Assembly (NCBI GenBank): GCA_017592665.1
Contig: JAGFNW010000013.1
Span: 137,054 to 201,053, forward strand
Origin: Streptosporangiaceae bacterium NEAU-GS5
GTDB lineage: Bacteria > Actinomycetota > Actinomycetes > Streptosporangiales > Streptosporangiaceae
Reading direction: 5' to 3'
DNA: 64,000 bases
Part shown: positions 36,664-45,572 of the stretch, piece after piece
Position numbering within the stretch: the stretch's first letter is position 1
How the letters are laid out: every line of letters starts with the position of its first letter
The notes under the pieces: generated by a model
Seen by the model: the letters and a program-made list of their open reading frames with translations, nothing else
Told to the model about the DNA's origin: nothing
Database searches by the model: none
Made by a program: the position numbers and the translations under genes

Positions 36664-37989
36664 TTAGCTGGCCCAGTCGAGGAGGGGGCGGGTGTTGCTC
36701 GGGTGGCGGAGCTTGGAGAGGGATTCCTTCTCCAGCTGGCGGATGCGCTCGCGGGTCAGGCCGAGGTGCTTGCCGATCTCGTCGAGCGTGTGCGGCTTGC
36801 CGTCGGCGAGGCCGAAGCGGAGCGACATGATCTTGGCCTCGCGCGGCGAGAGGTTGCCCAGCACGCCGCGGAGCTGCTCGGCCAGCAGCTGCCGGTCGAC
36901 CACCTCGGACGCCTCGGGCGAGTCGACGTCCTCGATGAGGTCGCCGATGCGGGTCTCGCCGTCTTCGCCGATGGTGGAGTCGAGGCTGATCGGCTGCCGG
37001 CTGGTGCGCAGCAGCTCCTCGATCTGGTCGGGCGTCTTGTCCAGCTCGACCGCCAGCTCCTCGGCCGTGGGCTCGCGGCCCAGCCTCTGGTGCATGTCGC
37101 GCTCGACGCGGGACAGCTTCGACAGCATTTCCAGCACGTGGACGGGCAGCCGGATCGTGCGCGCCGAGTCGGCGAACCCGCGCTGGATGGCCTGCCGGAT
37201 CCACCACATGGCGTAGGTGGAGAACTTGAAGCCCTTGGTGTAGTCGAACTTCTCCACGGCCCTTATGAGACCGAGGTTGCCCTCCTGCACCACGTCCAGC
37301 AGCGACATGCCGCGGTCGGTGTACTTCTTGGCGACCGATACGACCAGCCGGAGGTTGGCCTCCAGCATGTGGTCCTTGGCCCGGCGGCCGTCCTCGATGA
37401 CCCATTCGAGGTCGTCGCGGTAGCCCGGCGGCAGATGCTCGCCGTTCTCCAGGGCGGTCTCCAGCTTGTACTCGGCGTACAGACCGGCCTCGATCCGGCG
37501 GGCCAGCTCCACCTCCTGCGCGGCGGTGAGCAGTGTGCGCCGGCCGATCGACTTGAGGTAGGTGTGGACGGAGTCGCCCATCACCGTCCCGGTGTCGTCG
37601 AGGTCGAGGGCTCCGGCCTCGTCCTCCAGCTCTTCGGCCGCCTGCTCGGTCCACTCCTCGTCGACGACGTGGGCGGCCTCGTCAGCGGCTCCGGCCGGAG
37701 ACTTGACAGGGTCTTTTACACTGGGCTTCGCAGTCGTATTCGTGGTGGTCGTCCTGGGCTTTCTGGTCTTGCGGGGTTTTGCGGCAGGCTTGTCGGCGGC
37801 CAGGCTCACCCCCGCGTCGGTGAGGTCGCGAAGGATCGAGCGGCCTTCCGCGGGGCTGATTCCGGACGCGGCGAACGCCTCGCGGAGTTCCGCGAGGGAA
37901 AGGTTGCCCTGTGCACGCCCTCGGTCGAGGAGCAGATCGAGGGTGGTCGGGGCCGTCGTCTGAGTGGTTGCCGCGGCGGCTTTCGGCAT
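36664..37989 (-). CDS. RpoD/SigA-family RNA polymerase sigma factor
   Basis: This 441-aa sigma factor has a region 1.1-like start (about 18-65), a Lys/Thr-rich linker, region 1.2 (VHTYLKSIGRRTLLTAAQE), region 2 with DVVQEGNLGLIRAVEKFDY and STYAMWWIRQAI, region 3 and region 4.2 (LTRERIRQLEKESLSKLRHP). The C-terminus (NTRPLLDWAS) and ADSARTIRLP differ from the principal HrdB/SigA (usually RDYLD and ADQARTIRIP), so this is probably a group 2 paralogue. ATG 37989 has GGAGGAGGTG upstream; a start at 38010 is less likely. The target promoters are unknown. Confidence 0.88.
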   Translation of the reverse strand: MPKAAAATTQTTAPTTLDLLLDRGRAQGNLSLAELREAFAASGISPAEGRSILRDLTDAGVSLAADKPAAKPRKTRKPRTTTTNTTAKPSVKDPVKSPAGAADEAAHVVDEEWTEQAAEELEDEAGALDLDDTGTVMGDSVHTYLKSIGRRTLLTAAQEVELARRIEAGLYAEYKLETALENGEHLPPGYRDDLEWVIEDGRRAKDHMLEANLRLVVSVAKKYTDRGMSLLDVVQEGNLGLIRAVEKFDYTKGFKFSTYAMWWIRQAIQRGFADSARTIRLPVHVLEMLSKLSRVERDMHQRLGREPTAEELAVELDKTPDQIEELLRTSRQPISLDSTIGEDGETRIGDLIEDVDSPEASEVVDRQLLAEQLRGVLGNLSPREAKIMSLRFGLADGKPHTLDEIGKHLGLTRERIRQLEKESLSKLRHPSNTRPLLDWAS

Positions 37990-38173
37990 GAGGACACCTC
38001 CTCCGTACACGGAGTAGTCGTTTGGCGTGGTTTAGGTCACGGTGGTGCTGGCCGGGCGTTTCTCGGCGCACCAGTATCAATAACACCGACGCGCCGAGTT
38101 TGTTCCCGGCGGGTAACCTCGATGGGTGGCAGCCGATCGCCGTGGCCGGTCGATCGCCGTGACCCGTCGATGT

Positions 38174-38509
38174 CTAGTCGGTCGGGGCGATCAGCGAGGC
38201 CACGGGCATCGGCAGGGGCTCGGCCTGCTGGAGCCGCTGCTCGGTCCAGTATTCGGCGATCTTCGCCGGGTCGTCGGTGACCGAGTGGGCCACGACGTCG
38301 TCGGGAGCGGGGCTCACAGTGATCGTTTCCCGGGTCGGCGTGCGCTCGGCGGGCTGAAGCTTGGTGACGGTCTTGACGGTCTGCGCCTGTTCGGCGCGTC
38401 TGGCCTGCTCTATCCGGCCGGCTGAGGCGGCCGCGGCGATCGAGACCCCGCCTACGACGATGACCCCGACGACGGCGGCCGAGATCAGCGTGTTGCGGGT
38501 CAAAATCAT
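38174..38509 (-). CDS. Small membrane-anchored or secreted protein
   Basis: This 111-aa protein has an N-terminal hydrophobic segment (about 7-29, ISAAVVGVIVVGGVSIAAAAS) acting as signal anchor. A hydrophilic C-terminal part contains the motif DDPAKIAEYWTEQRLQQA. Its ATG overlaps the menE stop by 4 bp (ATGA), so it is translated with menE. Function is unknown. A role next to membrane-bound menaquinone steps is possible but unsupported. Confidence 0.7.
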   Translation of the reverse strand: MILTRNTLISAAVVGVIVVGGVSIAAAASAGRIEQARRAEQAQTVKTVTKLQPAERTPTRETITVSPAPDDVVAHSVTDDPAKIAEYWTEQRLQQAEPLPMPVASLIAPTD

Positions 38510-39684
38510 GCGGTCGTCCTCCCTGGCTCATCTGCTTCGACGCCCAAATGCCGGATTAGGTTCCGTACGGTCACCATATCCACTTTGCCATTAGGCAGGA
38601 GCGGGATGGCCGGGACGGTATGGACCGCGCGCGGCGCGGCGTAGGCGGGAAGACGCTCCTTGACGAAGCCGCGCACCTCGTCGAGCGTGGCCTCGCCGGC
38701 GATGACGGCGACGACGATCTCGCCCCACTCCGGGTCGGGCCGCCCGGCGACCGCCGCCTCCCGCACGCGGGGGTGCTCGGTGAGGACGTGCGCGACGGTC
38801 CCCGCGGCCACCTTGTGCCCTCCCGTGTTGATGACGTCGTCGGCGCGGCCGAACACGCTGAGCCGCCCATCGCGCAGTTCGCCGAGGTCGGAGGTGACGA
38901 ACCAGCCGTCCTCGAGGTGGGGATCCGGCCCGAAACGATATCCGGAGAACAGGACCGGCCCGGCGACGCGGATCCGCCCGTCGTCCCCGATCTTCAGATC
39001 TACTTTGTAAAGGGCGCGGCCGTCGTAAACGCACCCGCCGCACGTTTCGGTCATCCCGTATGTCGTGACAAGCCTGGCGCCGGCGGCCCGGGCCTCGGCC
39101 AGCAGGGCGGGCGACGCGGCCGCCCCGCCGAGCAGGATGGTGCGGTACGCCGCGAGGTCGGCGCCCGCGTCGAGCAGCCGGCGCAGCTGGGTCGGCACGA
39201 GCGAGACGTGATGCGCCGAGGCGTCATCGGCGTCGAAGATAGGGTCGGTGCCGCACAGCAGTGCCCTGACCAGCACCTGGAGCCCGGACACGTGGGAATG
39301 GGGGAGCCGGCACAGCCACCGGTCGCCGGGCCGCGCGCCGACACGCCGAAGCGAGGCCGTGGCGGAGGCCTTGAGCGCCCGCCCGGACAGCTGCACGCCT
39401 TTCGGCGTGCCGGTCGACCCGGACGTGGCGATCACGACGGCCACCTCGTCGGCCACGCCCACGCCGTCGTCTAAAGGGCGCGTCCGGCCGCCCGTCACCA
39501 GGTGCGTCGGCCGGAGGGCGCGCAGCGCCGCCTCCAGGGCGGGGGGCGGGAGGTCGGGGGAGAGCGGCAGCACCGCGGGGCCGTCCTCGTCCAGCGCGCG
39601 TCCGACGGCGTCGGTGAGCTCCGGACCTGGCGGGAGCACCAGGGCGTGCAGCGGGCGGTCCTGGGTAAGCGGACGCGTGAGCAC
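38506..39684 (-). CDS. menE: o-Succinylbenzoate-CoA ligase (MenE)
   Basis: This protein of about 392 aa belongs to the AMP-forming ligase family: P-loop [12 protein letters not shown] (about 110-121), [21 protein letters not shown] and the C-terminal lysine motif LPNGKVD. It should activate o-succinylbenzoate to its CoA ester for MenB. The protein is shorter than typical acyl-CoA ligases, as for actinobacterial MenE. GTG 39684 is chosen because it begins the conserved part and faces menB. A far longer in-frame extension upstream would run antisense through menB and is not real. It is divergent from menB (48 bp). Confidence 0.88.
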   Translation of the reverse strand: MLTRPLTQDRPLHALVLPPGPELTDAVGRALDEDGPAVLPLSPDLPPPALEAALRALRPTHLVTGGRTRPLDDGVGVADEVAVVIATSGSTGTPKGVQLSGRALKASATASLRRVGARPGDRWLCRLPHSHVSGLQVLVRALLCGTDPIFDADDASAHHVSLVPTQLRRLLDAGADLAAYRTILLGGAAASPALLAEARAAGARLVTTYGMTETCGGCVYDGRALYKVDLKIGDDGRIRVAGPVLFSGYRFGPDPHLEDGWFVTSDLGELRDGRLSVFGRADDVINTGGHKVAAGTVAHVLTEHPRVREAAVAGRPDPEWGEIVVAVIAGEATLDEVRGFVKERLPAYAAPRAVHTVPAIPLLPNGKVDMVTVRNLIRHLGVEADEPGRTTA

Positions 39685-39732
39685 GGTCGTAAGGTTAGTC
39701 CCGCAGCTAGCGGACGAATCAGGGAGGGCGGC

Positions 39733-40563
39733 GTGGCCGGCGGGGTGGATTGGAAGCGGTCGGGCGACTACGAGGACATCATCTACGAGACGACCGAAGG
39801 CATCGCGAAGATCACCATCAACCGGCCGGAACGGCACAACGCGTTCCGCCCGACGACGTTGTTCGAGCTTCGCGACGCCTTCAACGTGGCACAGGAGGAC
39901 ACCTCCATCGGGGTGATCATCCTCACCGGAGCCGGTGACAAGGCGTTCTGCTCGGGGGGCGACCAGAAGATCCGCGGCGACGACGGCTACGTCGACAAGT
40001 CGACCCCGCACGTGGGCCGGCTCAACGTGCTGGATCTGCAGGTGCAGATCAGGCGCTGCCCCAAGCCGGTGATCGCCATGGTGGCCGGCTACGCGATCGG
40101 CGGCGGCCACGTGCTCCACGTGTGCTGCGACCTCACGATCGCCGCCGACAACGCCAAGTTCGGGCAGACGGGCCCCAAGGTGGGCTCGTTCGACGGCGGC
40201 TACGGCTCGTGGCTGCTGGCCGAGACGGTCGGCCTGAAGCGGGCCCGCGAGATCTGGTATCTGTGCCGGCAGTACGACGCGCAGACGGCGCTCAGCTGGG
40301 GCCTGGTCAACGAGGTCGTGCCGCTGGCCGAGCTGGAGGCGACCACGCTCCAGTGGGCGCGCGAGATGCTGGAGAAGTCGCCGCTGGCCCTTCGCATGCT
40401 GAAGGGCGCGCTCAACGCGGTCACCGACGGCGCGGCCGGGATGCAGCAGTTCGCGGGCGACGCCACGCTTCTCTACTACATGAGCGAGGAGGCCCAGGAG
40501 GGCCGTGACGCGTTCAAGGAGAAGCGCCGCCCCGAGTTCGAGAAGTTCCCCAAGCGTCCATAA
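39733..40563 (+). CDS. menB: 1,4-Dihydroxy-2-naphthoyl-CoA synthase (MenB)
   Basis: This 276-aa crotonase cyclises o-succinylbenzoyl-CoA. MenB signatures are [57 protein letters not shown] and the final [14 protein letters not shown] 39733 has a GGGAGGG ribosome site 6 nt upstream. It is followed directly by menC (adjacent stop and start) and menD, and is divergent from menE. Confidence 0.95.
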   Translation: MAGGVDWKRSGDYEDIIYETTEGIAKITINRPERHNAFRPTTLFELRDAFNVAQEDTSIGVIILTGAGDKAFCSGGDQKIRGDDGYVDKSTPHVGRLNVLDLQVQIRRCPKPVIAMVAGYAIGGGHVLHVCCDLTIAADNAKFGQTGPKVGSFDGGYGSWLLAETVGLKRAREIWYLCRQYDAQTALSWGLVNEVVPLAELEATTLQWAREMLEKSPLALRMLKGALNAVTDGAAGMQQFAGDATLLYYMSEEAQEGRDAFKEKRRPEFEKFPKRP

Positions 40564-41487
40564 ATGCGCGTCTTCCGGATCCCGATGCGGACGCGGTTTC
40601 GGGGTCAGACGGTCCGTGAGGGCGTGCTCATCGAAGGCCCGTCCGGGTGGGGGGAGTTCTCCCCTTTTCCCGAGTACGGCCCGGCCGAGTGCGCCCGCTG
40701 GCTGGCCTGCGCCCGCGAGGCCGCCTTCGACGGCTGGCCGCCGCCGGTGCGCGCGCACATCCCGGTGAACGTCACCGTCCCGGCGGTCGGCCCGGCCGAG
40801 GCCTTCGAGCTCGTGCGTGCCGCCGGATGCGCGACCGCCAAGGTCAAGGTGGCCGAGCGCGGGCAGTCGTTCGCCGACGACATGGCCCGCGTGGAGGCCG
40901 TCAGGGATGCCCTCGGCCTCGCCGGGAAGATCAGGGTCGACGCCAACGGCGCGTGGGGCGTCGACGAGGCCGCCGTGCGGATCAAGGAGCTCGACCGGTT
41001 CGGCCTGGAGTACGCCGAGCAGCCCTGCGCGACCCTCGCCGAACTGGCCGAGGTCCGTAGGAAGGTGGACGTGCCGGTGGCGGCCGACGAGTCGATCCGC
41101 CGCGCCGAGGATCCGCTCCGCGTCCGAGCCGCCGAGGCCGCCGACATCGCGGTGGTGAAGGTGCAGCCGCTCGGCGGCGTGCGCGCCGCGCTCCGCGTGG
41201 TCGAGGCCTGCGGGCTGCCGGCGGTGGTCTCGAGCGCGGTCGAGACGTCGATCGGGCTGGCCGCGGGCGTGGCGCTCGCCGCCGCGTTGCCCGATTTGCC
41301 CTATGCTTGCGGCCTCGGCACCATGACCCTGCTCACGGGGGACGTCGTTGCGGACTCGCTGCGGCCGGTCGCTGGCGCGATCGCCGTACGCCGGCCCACG
41401 GTCGCGCCGGAGGAGCTGGCCCGGTTCGAGATCGATTCGCCCGACTGGATCCGCCGGATGGAGGAGGCTGGGGGAATGGGCCGGTGA
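40564..41487 (+). CDS. menC: o-Succinylbenzoate synthase (MenC)
   Basis: This 307-aa enolase-superfamily enzyme dehydrates SHCHC to o-succinylbenzoate. The catalytic and metal ligands are visible in TAKVKVAE (Lys pair), RVDANGAW, LEYAEQP, VAADESI and VVKVQPLGG. The start ATG follows the menB stop without a gap, and the stop overlaps the menD start (GTGA). The length is typical of actinobacterial MenC. Confidence 0.94.
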   Translation: MRVFRIPMRTRFRGQTVREGVLIEGPSGWGEFSPFPEYGPAECARWLACAREAAFDGWPPPVRAHIPVNVTVPAVGPAEAFELVRAAGCATAKVKVAERGQSFADDMARVEAVRDALGLAGKIRVDANGAWGVDEAAVRIKELDRFGLEYAEQPCATLAELAEVRRKVDVPVAADESIRRAEDPLRVRAAEAADIAVVKVQPLGGVRAALRVVEACGLPAVVSSAVETSIGLAAGVALAAALPDLPYACGLGTMTLLTGDVVADSLRPVAGAIAVRRPTVAPEELARFEIDSPDWIRRMEEAGGMGR

Positions 41488-43139
41488 ACCCCGCGACGGC
41501 GCTGGCGACCGTGCTGGTGGACGAGCTCGTCCGCTGCGGGATGACCGACGTCGTCCTCGCGCCGGGGTCCCGGTCGGCGCCGCTCGCCCTGGCCGTGCAC
41601 GCCGAGTCGCGGCTGCGGCTGCACGTGCGCGTCGACGAGCGGTCGGCCTCGTTCACGGCGCTCGGCCTCGCCAAGCGGTCGGAGCGCCCGGTGGCGCTGA
41701 TCTGCACGTCCGGCACGGCCGCCGCCAACTTCTATCCAGCGGTCGTCGAGGCCGGTGAGTCGGGCGTGCCGCTGCTGGTGCTGACGGCCGACCGGCCGCC
41801 CGAGCTCCGCGGCACGGGCGCCAACCAGACCATCGACCAGATCAAGATGTACGGCTCGGCCGTGCGCTGGTTCGCCGAGGTCGGCACGCCGGAGGAGCGC
41901 CCGGGGCAGGTGGCCTACTGGCGGTCACTGGCCTGCCGGGCCTACCAGCGGGCCGCCGGGCCGTACGATCCTGGGCCCGTCCAGCTGAATCTGGCCTTCC
42001 GCGAGCCGCTGATCCCCGACGGCGACACGGCGTGGGCCGAGCCGCTGGACAACGGCACGGGCCGCCCGTGGGTGCGCGCCCGGGTGGCGCCGCCGAGCGC
42101 GGCCCTGCATCTGCCGGCCACGCCGCGCGGCGTCCTCGTGGTCGGCGACGGCGCCGTCAACGTGCGCCGCTACGTCGCGGCCGCGGGCATGGCGGGCTGG
42201 CCGGTGCTGTCGGAGCCGAGCGGCGGCGGCCGCTACGGCGACCACGCGATCTCCACCTACCACTTCCTGCTGGGCGACCCGGCGTTCGCCGAGGCCCATC
42301 GGCCCGACCTGGTGGTCACGCTGGGCCGTCCGGGGCTGTCGCGGCCGCTGCTGTCGTGGCTGCAGACCTCGGGCGAGCACGTCGTGGTCAGCTCCGATCT
42401 GACCCGCTGGCCCGACCCGACCCGGTCGGCGACCCAGGTGGCCCAGGCCGTCGAGATCACGGCCATATCCGGAGACGACGAGTGGCTGCGCTCGTGGCGG
42501 CACGCCGACGGGGTGGCCCGCGCGGTGCTCGACGGCGTGCTCGACGGGTCCGGCACGAGCGAGCCGCGCCTGGCCCGCGATCTCGTCGACGCGCTGCCCA
42601 ACGGCGCGCTGCTGTACTGCGGTTCGTCCATGCCGATCCGCGACCTCGACCAGGCCATGCGGCCGCGGCGCGGCGTCCGGCTGATGGCCAACCGGGGAGC
42701 GTCCGGCATCGACGGGATCGTCTCGTCCGCCATCGGGGCCGCGCTGGCCCACAACGGCCCCGCGTATGCGCTGATCGGCGACCTGACGCTGCTGCACGAC
42801 CAGAACGGGCTCATCCTGGGCCCGCGCGAGCCGCGCCCGGACCTCTGCGTCGTCGTGGCCAACAACGACGGCGGCGGGATCTTCTCGATGCTGCCGCAGG
42901 GCGCGCTCGGCGGCCCGTTCGAGCGGGTCTTCGGCACCCCGCACGGCGTCGACCTCGGCTATCTGGCCGCCGCGACGGGCACGCCGTACGCCCTGGTGGG
43001 CGACTTGTCGGAGTTGCCGAAGGCGATGCGCGGCGACGGGCTCCGGCTGGTGGAGGTGCGCACCGACCGCGCGGCCAACGCGGCCGTGCACGCCGCCATG
43101 CGCGCCGCGGTGGGCGAGGCGCTGCCCAACTCCTTCTGA
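41484..43139 (+). CDS. menD: SEPHCHC synthase (MenD)
   Basis: This 551-aa thiamine-diphosphate enzyme adds 2-oxoglutarate to isochorismate. The N-terminus VLAPGSRSAPLALA, the ThDP-activating Glu in RVDERSASFTALGLAKRSE, SGTAAANFYPAV and the C-terminal ANRGASGIDGIVSSAIGAA and NNDGGGIFSMLP are diagnostic. GTG 41484 overlaps the menC stop by 4 bp. Longer readings upstream lie inside menC and are not real. It is the third gene of the men operon. Confidence 0.95.
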   Translation: MNPATALATVLVDELVRCGMTDVVLAPGSRSAPLALAVHAESRLRLHVRVDERSASFTALGLAKRSERPVALICTSGTAAANFYPAVVEAGESGVPLLVLTADRPPELRGTGANQTIDQIKMYGSAVRWFAEVGTPEERPGQVAYWRSLACRAYQRAAGPYDPGPVQLNLAFREPLIPDGDTAWAEPLDNGTGRPWVRARVAPPSAALHLPATPRGVLVVGDGAVNVRRYVAAAGMAGWPVLSEPSGGGRYGDHAISTYHFLLGDPAFAEAHRPDLVVTLGRPGLSRPLLSWLQTSGEHVVVSSDLTRWPDPTRSATQVAQAVEITAISGDDEWLRSWRHADGVARAVLDGVLDGSGTSEPRLARDLVDALPNGALLYCGSSMPIRDLDQAMRPRRGVRLMANRGASGIDGIVSSAIGAALAHNGPAYALIGDLTLLHDQNGLILGPREPRPDLCVVVANNDGGGIFSMLPQGALGGPFERVFGTPHGVDLGYLAAATGTPYALVGDLSELPKAMRGDGLRLVEVRTDRAANAAVHAAMRAAVGEALPNSF

Positions 43140-43173
43140 GGTTGGAGGCGACAACGCGCCGGACTTCGGCACA

Positions 43174-43842
43174 ATGAGAGGCATGCACGTCGAAGAGTGG
43201 CTTCAGTCGATCCCTTCGATCTGGGTGTACGTCCTTGTGGCGGGCGTCATCGGGATAGAGAGCCTCGGCATCCCACTACCTGGTGAGATCATGCTGGTCA
43301 GCGCCTCGCTGCTGGCGGCGAAGGGCGTGGTCGACCCGGTCATGGTCGGCGTGTGCGCCAGTGCCGGGGCGATCGTGGGCGACTCGATCGGCTATCTCAT
43401 CGGGCGCAAGGGCGGCAAGCCGCTGTTCGATCGGCTGGGTCGCAGATTCCCCAGGCATTTCGCGCCCCATCACATCGCCAAGGCGGAGCAGACGTTCACG
43501 CGGTGGGGGATGTGGGCCGTGTTCTTCGGCCGTTTCATCGCGCTGCTGCGCATTCTGGCCGGTCCGCTGGCCGGGGCGCTGCGGATGCCCTACTGGCGGT
43601 TCCTGGTCGCCAATGTGCTCGGCGGCGTCGCCTGGGCGGGCGGCACGGCCGCCGCGGTCTATTCGCTGGGCGTGGTGGCCGACGAGTGGCTGAAGGGCTT
43701 CTCCTGGGTGGGGTTGGTGCTGGCCGTGGTGGCCGGGCTGGTCACGACCATGTGGCTCAAGCGCCGCGCGACCCGCGCGGTGGCCGGCGACGAGCCCGTG
43801 ATCGCCCTGACGGACGACGCCGCGATCGCCCTGTCCGATTGA
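43174..43842 (+). CDS. DedA/SNARE-associated family membrane protein
   Basis: This 222-aa membrane protein shows DedA motifs: GIPLPGEIMLVSASLLAAKG, GAIVGDSIGYLIGRKGG, FGRFIALLRILAGPLAGALRMPYW split around the conserved Arg, and NVLGGVAW. Five to six membrane helices are predicted. DedA proteins act in membrane lipid (undecaprenyl/phosphatidyl) flipping and proton balance. There is no ribosome site before ATG 43174; an in-frame ATG at 43183 is close. It follows menD by 34 bp. Confidence 0.9.
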   Translation: MRGMHVEEWLQSIPSIWVYVLVAGVIGIESLGIPLPGEIMLVSASLLAAKGVVDPVMVGVCASAGAIVGDSIGYLIGRKGGKPLFDRLGRRFPRHFAPHHIAKAEQTFTRWGMWAVFFGRFIALLRILAGPLAGALRMPYWRFLVANVLGGVAWAGGTAAAVYSLGVVADEWLKGFSWVGLVLAVVAGLVTTMWLKRRATRAVAGDEPVIALTDDAAIALSD

Positions 43843-43871
43843 CGAGCGCCGGCCGATCAGTGCCGGCTGAT

Positions 43872-43890
43872 GAGCGCCCGATCAGCGCTC
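43872..43890. terminator. Hairpin between convergent dedA-like and gntR genes
   Basis: GAGCGC (43872-43877) pairs with GCGCTC (43885-43890) around a 7-nt loop and overlaps the GntR stop codon. A second GCCGGC pair lies just upstream (about 43852-43866). Together they could terminate transcription from both sides. Confidence 0.45.
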
Positions 43891-44625
43891 GATGAGGGTG
43901 ACCTCGAGCGAGTAGAGCGAGGCCCGGTAGACGTGCGAGCCGTGCTCGACGGCCCGCCCCTGGTCGTCGTAGCTGGTGCGGACCATGGTCAGCAGAGGGG
44001 CGCCGCGCCGTTCGTCGAGCAGCCGGGCCTCGGCCGCCGAGGCCGCCCGGGCCCCGATCCGCTGGTTGGCCACCCGCAGCCGGACACCGGCCGCGCGCAG
44101 CACCTCATAGAGGCCCCGGTCTTCGAGGATCTGCCCGGAGAGCGTGGCGAGGCCGGTCGGCAGCCAGTTGTGCAGCAGCGCCAGCGGCTCGCCCTGGGCG
44201 TACCGCAGGCGCTCCAGGCGCAGCACGGGCGTGCCCGGCTCGACGCCGAGCACGGTGGCGACGTCTTCGTCGGCGGTGACGGACTCCAGTGACAGCACGC
44301 GAGTGGCCGGCTCCTGCCCTGACCGGCGCAGGTCGTCGTAGAGGCTGGTGAGCTCGACCGCGCGCTTGACCTGGCCGTGCACGACCTGGGTGCCGACGCC
44401 GCGCTTGCGGACCAGAAGGCCCTTGTCGACGAGATATTGGATCGCCTGGCGGATCGTGGGGCGCGACAGCCCGAGCCGGTCGGCGAGCAGGATCTCGTTG
44501 TCGAGGCGGGAGCCCGGGGCCAGGTCTCCCCGCCGGATCGCCTCGGCGATCTGCTCGGCCACCTGGAAGTAGAGCGGGACGGGGCTCGACCGGTCGAGGT
44601 CGATGTCCAGTCGCGTCGGCGTCAC
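43882..44625 (-). CDS. GntR/HutC-family regulator with UTRA domain
   Basis: This 247-aa regulator has an N-terminal GntR winged helix (VPLYFQVAEQIAEAIRRGDL, LADRLGLSRPTIRQAIQYLV, GLLVRKRGVGTQV) and a C-terminal UTRA ligand domain. It starts with GTG and is divergent from the TIM-barrel gene. The 10-bp inverted repeat TGTCCTGACA lies between them and again before the binding-protein gene, so this GntR very likely controls the whole uptake locus. The ligand is probably a sugar or cyclitol. Confidence 0.88.
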   Translation of the reverse strand: MTPTRLDIDLDRSSPVPLYFQVAEQIAEAIRRGDLAPGSRLDNEILLADRLGLSRPTIRQAIQYLVDKGLLVRKRGVGTQVVHGQVKRAVELTSLYDDLRRSGQEPATRVLSLESVTADEDVATVLGVEPGTPVLRLERLRYAQGEPLALLHNWLPTGLATLSGQILEDRGLYEVLRAAGVRLRVANQRIGARAASAAEARLLDERRGAPLLTMVRTSYDDQGRAVEHGSHVYRASLYSLEVTLIER

Positions 44626-44650
44626 GCAACGAGGCTAGCGGACATCAGAA

Positions 44651-44668
44651 TGTCCTGACAAATATTAC
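44651..44668 (+). promoter_or_regulatory. GntR operator 1 and -10 box
   Basis: TGTCCTGACA (44651-44660; arms TGTC/GACA) is followed by TATTAC (44663-44668), a -10-like box 9 nt before the ATG at 44678. This indicates a leaderless message whose promoter is covered by the operator. A second copy, in the opposite orientation, lies at 45457-45466. Confidence 0.7.
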
Positions 44669-44677
44669 TCTTGGGGA

Positions 44678-45475
44678 ATGTTGCTCGATCGAATCGCCGC
44701 GGCGCCCATCTCGTGGGGCATCTGCGACGTGCCCGGATGGGGCCACCAGCTGCCGGCGCGGACGGTGGCGCAGGAGATGGCCGGGCTCGGGCTGGCCGCC
44801 GCCGAATTCGGGCCGCCCGGGTTCCTGACGGCCGACGTGCTCGGAGCGTACGGCATCCGCCCTCTCGGCGGCTATGTGCCGCTCGACGCGGGCGGCGCCG
44901 ACCCCGTGGGGGAGGCGCGGAGGATCGCGGCCGAGTTCCTGGCGCAGGGCGCGCCCTACTTCGTGCTGGCCCCCGAGGGCGTGCCGGGCGACCTGAAAGG
45001 CCTGCTCGACGAGGTGAACGCGGCGGTCGCCGGGCTGGGCGGGATCTGCTGCCTGCATCCCCACGTCGACACGCTGATCGAGTCGGCCGCGCAGATCGCC
45101 TGGGCCCTTGCCGAGACCTCCGTGCCGCTGTGCCTCGACACGGGGCACGCCCACATCGGCGGCGCCGATCCGGTCGAGCTGGCCCGCTCGGGCCGGGCCG
45201 TGCACGTACACCTCAAGGATGTCTCGGGTGAGTGGCTGGCGCGCCTGCGCGGCGGGACGCCGTACGAGGAGGCCGTGGCGGGCGGCCTCTATGTGCCGCT
45301 GGGGCAGGGCGTGGTCGACATCGCCGGGGTGGTCCGGATCCTCGAGGAGGCCGGTTACCAGGGGTGGTACGTGCTGGAACAGGACGTGCGGCTGACCGGC
45401 CCGAGCGCCCGGCCGCGCGAGGACGCCGAGGCGAGCCTGAACTTCTTACGTCTTATTGTCAGGACAAAGCATTGA
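44678..45475 (+). CDS. Sugar phosphate isomerase/epimerase-like TIM barrel (IolE-like)
   Basis: This 265-aa xylose-isomerase-like barrel resembles inosose dehydratase: AAPISWGICDVPGWGHQLP, CCLHPHVDT, PLCLDTGHAHIGGADP and VHVHLKDVSGEWL supply the metal-binding His, Asp and Glu residues. The final Glu lies in YVLEQDV. It probably acts on myo-inositol or a related keto-sugar derived from the transported substrate. No ribosome site precedes ATG 44678. The second GntR operator lies inside its 3' end. Confidence 0.8.
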   Translation: MLLDRIAAAPISWGICDVPGWGHQLPARTVAQEMAGLGLAAAEFGPPGFLTADVLGAYGIRPLGGYVPLDAGGADPVGEARRIAAEFLAQGAPYFVLAPEGVPGDLKGLLDEVNAAVAGLGGICCLHPHVDTLIESAAQIAWALAETSVPLCLDTGHAHIGGADPVELARSGRAVHVHLKDVSGEWLARLRGGTPYEEAVAGGLYVPLGQGVVDIAGVVRILEEAGYQGWYVLEQDVRLTGPSARPREDAEASLNFLRLIVRTKH

Positions 45476-45500
45476 CATGCCCCCGCACTGGGGTTAGAAA
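45457..45500 (+). promoter_or_regulatory. GntR operator 2 and sigma-A promoter
   Basis: TGTCAGGACA (45457-45466) sits 5 bp before TTGACA (45472-45477), a 17-bp spacer and TAGAAA (45495-45500). This is a near-consensus promoter for the ABC transporter genes. The TTGACA overlaps the stop codon of the upstream TIM-barrel gene. Confidence 0.8.
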
Positions 45501-45572
45501 CAAGCACCGGTGTGATCTCTCACGGGGGACGAGGTCCTGCCTTCTGGGATTTCCGAACGTGAGGAGACGACA

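Noticed and set aside
39685-40758. N-terminal extension of menE reaching across menB
   Set aside because: The extension is antisense to menB and lacks adenylation-domain residues; GTG 39684 starts the conserved domain.
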